21,502 nt of DNA, taken from positions 8,207 through 29,708 of the forward strand of contig QZLH01001215.1 of assembly GCA_003833135.1 (NCBI GenBank). The letters are read 5' to 3'. Under the pieces are notes generated by a model. It ran no database searches. It had not been told where the DNA came from and saw nothing but the letters and a program-made list of their open reading frames with translations. Shown here one piece after another: positions 18,854 to 21,502 of this stretch (its first letter is position 1; every line of letters starts with the position of its first letter). The position numbers were made by a program, and so were the translations under genes. The DNA is from Oehlia diaphana (Eukaryota > Glomeromycota > Glomeromycetes > Glomerales > Glomeraceae).

Positions 18854-20029
18854 ATGGATTCACAAAATAGCAACTTCTCGTTAAACACGAATATTATAAA
18901 TTATGATACCACCATATTTTTTAATCATCTTAAAACATTATTAAAAGAATTATATATTATTTTATCAAATATGGAAAATATAGAATATGAGGTAGATGAA
19001 ATAAAAGAATTTATAAATAATTTTTTATTTGAATATGATTTGGATCCTAAAGATGTGTTCAAAATTATAACAAGTAATTCTAAAAATATTTTTTGTTATT
19101 CAAGTTTAATTGGATTTTTTTATCAATATGGAATTGGATGTGAAATTGATAAAATTAAAGCATCTGAAATATATTTTAATGTTTTAAAAAAAAATCAAAA
19201 AGAAACATTAAACCAAATCATTTTTAATGAAAAAAATGAAACCATTATTTTCTGTAATGATGATATTAAAGAGTTAAATGAAATAATTATAAAATATTTA
19301 TATTCTTTACTCCTTTATGAAAATATTATTTTGGATAAACAAAATAATTATAAATTTTGCATTAAAAGTGCTGAAGATGGTGATTCAGCATCACAATATT
19401 ACATAGGAAATTGGTATAACATCAAAAAAGATTATAATAAAGCGATTGAATGGTATTTAAAATCATCAGAAGGAGGAAATATTAAAGCAATGTATATACT
19501 AGGCTGTTGTTATGAGTATGAATATGGAGTTATGAAAGATGAGAAGAAAGCATTTGAATTATATTTAAAATCTGCTGAAGGAGGATATAAGCATGCACTA
19601 AGTGAATTGGGAGGTTGTTATTATCATGGAAATTGTGGTACCTTTAAAGACAAAAATAAAGCTTTTGAATTTTATTTAAAAGCAGCAGAAAAAGGACATG
19701 TTTCTAGTCAATATTTGGTAGCAAATTATTATTTTAATGGAAAATATATTCCAAAAAGTGAAGAAAAATGGTTTTATTGGAATAGAAAAGCTGCAATTAA
19801 TGGTATTACTGATGCTCAACTTGAATTAGCGGAATATTATATTAACCATTCTCTTGATAAGAATGAAAGTAAAGCATTCAAGTGGTATATGAAATTAGCT
19901 AATGAAAATATATTAAAGGCAATTCAAATGGTTGCAAAATGTTATAGGTGTGGTATTGGAACCGATAAAAATTCTTTGGAAGCTTTTAATTGGTTACATA
20001 AATGTATAAATTATAAAAGTTCTATGTAA
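18854..20029 (+). CDS. Sel1-repeat protein, single exon
   Basis: An intact 391-residue frame from ATG at 18854 (MDSQNSNFSLNTNI) to TAA at 20027-20029. A helical N-terminal part (about residues 20-75) leads to Sel1-like repeats over about 80-385, with the usual A-x-x-x-LG-x-x-Y-x-x-G and KAFEWYLKAAE patterns: LIGFFYQYGIG, QYYIGNWYN, MYILGCCYEYEYG, LSELGGCYYHGN, QYLVANYYFNG, QLELAEYYI and IQMVAKCYRCGIG. Sel1 repeats form alpha-alpha solenoids that bind proteins. There is no kinase domain, signal peptide or membrane segment. It resembles the Sel1-only members of the lineage's expanded family. It lies 142 bp outside the large transposon and is unbroken, unlike the kinase-Sel1 gene at the window's other end. 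Confidence 0.88.
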   Translation: MDSQNSNFSLNTNIINYDTTIFFNHLKTLLKELYIILSNMENIEYEVDEIKEFINNFLFEYDLDPKDVFKIITSNSKNIFCYSSLIGFFYQYGIGCEIDKIKASEIYFNVLKKNQKETLNQIIFNEKNETIIFCNDDIKELNEIIIKYLYSLLLYENIILDKQNNYKFCIKSAEDGDSASQYYIGNWYNIKKDYNKAIEWYLKSSEGGNIKAMYILGCCYEYEYGVMKDEKKAFELYLKSAEGGYKHALSELGGCYYHGNCGTFKDKNKAFEFYLKAAEKGHVSSQYLVANYYFNGKYIPKSEEKWFYWNRKAAINGITDAQLELAEYYINHSLDKNESKAFKWYMKLANENILKAIQMVAKCYRCGIGTDKNSLEAFNWLHKCINYKSSM

Positions 20030-20640
20030 AAGTACAAATCACCTTGGACCATTTTTTTATTTATTTTTGAATGATTTGGATAATGAAGCTTCTTTATATA
20101 AAAATGGAAATTATTTTAATAGAATTGTTCTTTTGTATTTAGCTGTCAAGATTTATCGTAAAATTATGTATTTGTTTTAATTTTTGTTATTTTATTTTTT
20201 ATATATTAACTTAATAAATATAAGATATTTATCATTATGACCAGTTTTGTTATAAACATAGAAATGTATATGTTGGCTTGACAACTAACATGATCTCAAT
20301 AAATACTATAACAATAAACTGTCTTTTTAAAATTAATCTATTCAAGGAAATCAGATGACGATGATACTATTAAAAAATTTTGAAAGTACTATAACAATAT
20401 TTGGAAATTGAAGTTAGTTATTACTAGATATTTGTTAATTTCGCAATATACACTAACAAAACATTTTATCTATAAGATATTCTAAGATATAATTTTAAAT
20501 ATTGATAAATTAGCCATAGTTATACCAAAAATTATCATTAAGATACAAAATTCACTAATGTTTATTATAATATAATTTTTTATTTAACAATTCCACAAAT
20601 ATTATTATTTAGCAAAAAGTTTAAAAATGACAATTTATGT
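20030..20640. other. gene-poor AT-rich stretch downstream of the Sel1 gene
   Basis: No credible frame, RNA gene or repeat. It contains the 3' end of the Sel1 gene; AATAAATATAAG near 20213 could serve as a polyadenylation signal. Confidence 0.4.
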
Positions 20641-20815
20641 GGAATATTAGAATTCGGGATATTGGAATTTGGAACATTAGGATTCGGGATATTAGTTATA
20701 TGTTTCAGGAAGGGCCCAGTTCGAGATATTGTATGTTTCAGTAAAGGGTCCAACTCGGGAAATATGTATTCAGGGAAATATGTATTCAGGAAAATGGCAT
20801 TCAGGAAATGGCTCG
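20641..20815. repeat. degenerate short tandem repeats
   Basis: Units of about 16 bp (GATATTGGAATTTGG, AACATTAGGATTCGG, GATATTAG) are followed by ATATGTATTCAGG copies and ATGTTTCAG copies. Both strands are open for 60-80 codons only because the repeat lacks stops; no family resemblance is seen. Confidence 0.5.
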
Positions 20816-21276
20816 ACAATGATGATTCAACGATTATTGGATCATTTATATCAATTGGAAGCTACTAAATATAGTTTGCCTTATTAAAATTACGTAAAGG
20901 AAAAGAGAATTTTTTTTTTTTGTCCCAAATAAATGGTCCTGCACACTTTCCCGTGAAATAAACCTTGAAAATTAGTTTAGGACTCAGGCCTGTTAATACT
21001 TTCGTCATTTCTGGGAAAATAACTAAAAATTTGTTATGTTTATTATAAATTTCAGACTTTCAGTTAATAGTAATTATTTTATGAATTTTGTGTTATAATA
21101 AAACTGAAATCTAATTTTGATATGATTTAAAATAACGTTTATATACCTTTGTATAAATATTTACGTTGCACACGTGCACATGATTTTGACTTTTGTACAT
21201 CAAATAATTATTAAATTATTGTTACAAAATAAAAAAATCAAACTACCTAATATTTTAACAAGAAAATTTTTTCCAG
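20816..21276. other. AT-rich stretch without a recognised gene
   Basis: A T-run near 20910-20922 adjoins TGTCCCAAATAAATGG. The rest is AT-rich with a CACACGTGCACATG box at 21168-21181. Nothing further can be supported. Confidence 0.35.
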
Positions 21277-21368
21277 TCATCAAGGTGACCATGAAAGTGC
21301 TAACAGATATCCTGATTATAATCGAATGAACCGCGCCATTTATCTTCTTCAGTGGAAGACACAACAAG
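21277..21368 (+). CDS. possible isolated exon of a gene running off the window
   Basis: Between a good acceptor (TTTTTTCCAG, ending 21276) and a donor (CAAG|GTAATA, 21369) one frame is open and looks coding: HQGDHESANRYPDYNRM then NRAIYLLQWKTQQ. Its codon use is less AT-biased than the flanks. The family is not recognised. It may be a fragment of a mobile-element gene or a true exon whose neighbours lie beyond the window. Confidence 0.4.
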
Positions 21369-21466
21369 GTAATAAGTTATTTAATCCCCCGTCGCACTAA
21401 GTGTCACTCATGATCACCTTCATACTAATTTTTAAAAATTGCGAGTGATTAGCTGAGTTTATAAAT

Positions 21467-21499
21467 GACCGGGAATCTTCGTTTAGTTATTTCCCGGTC
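21467..21499. repeat. short hairpin GACCGGGAA / TTCCCGGTC
   Basis: Nine-base perfect arms (21467-21475 and 21491-21499) surround a 15-nt loop at the window's end. It may be one end of a small inverted-repeat element; the rest is not visible. Confidence 0.5.
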
Positions 21500-21502
21500 T
21501 CA

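Noticed and set aside
20580..20868. Open frames on both strands over the short repeats
   Set aside because: Low-complexity repeat with no stops; no start or splice context and no family.

Overview
The window looks like nuclear DNA of an arbuscular mycorrhizal fungus (Glomeromycotina, Rhizophagus-like). It is very AT-rich. Genes are broken by many short AT-rich GT-AG introns. Several families expanded in that lineage occur together: a TKL-type kinase fused to Sel1 repeats, a stand-alone Sel1-repeat protein and an F-box/LRR-type relic. This is judged from protein and intron style only; no search was run.

Left flank (1-5464). A TTCCGGAC-rich repeat patch is followed by a five-exon kinase-Sel1 gene on the minus strand (411-2347). 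That gene has frameshift-like lesions at both ends relative to its family. After a gene-poor stretch comes a dead F-box gene on the plus strand (about 3596-4960), interrupted by a 172-bp MITE with TAA target duplications. A second MITE of about 218 bp with TA duplications lies at its end.

Centre (5465-18711). The main discovery is a single 13.2-kb DNA transposon at 5473-18703. It has near-identical terminal inverted repeats (209 and 218 bp) and is bounded by a perfect 8-bp target duplication, ACACCAGG. Just inside each TIR is an array of 36-bp hairpin units: GTAACATGCG, a 10-nt loop, CGCATGTTAC and a 6-nt spacer. The element carries three multi-exon genes, all on the plus strand: a KDZ-type (Kyakuja-Dileera-Zisupton) transposase (6497-9712, with further C-terminal exons to 10119), an unrecognised acidic/coiled-coil protein (13782-14609, tail to 14846) and an HMG-box protein (15233-16675). 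The array motif GTAACATGCG also occurs singly upstream of the second and third genes. Together these suggest a self-contained system of transposase, accessory DNA-binding proteins and clustered sites.

The transposon also contains other repeats: a 101-112-bp minisatellite (10429-11800), a Helitron 3' end with candidate 5' end (11900-12707), a 109-bp palindromic MITE, two identical 162-bp MITEs in opposite orientation with separate 9-bp target duplications, an interstitial CCCTAA tract in an HMG-gene intron, and a possible poly(A)-tailed retroposed segment.

Right flank (18712-21502). An intact single-exon Sel1-repeat gene (18854-20029) is followed by gene-poor AT-rich DNA with a short degenerate repeat and one plausible isolated exon (21277-21368).
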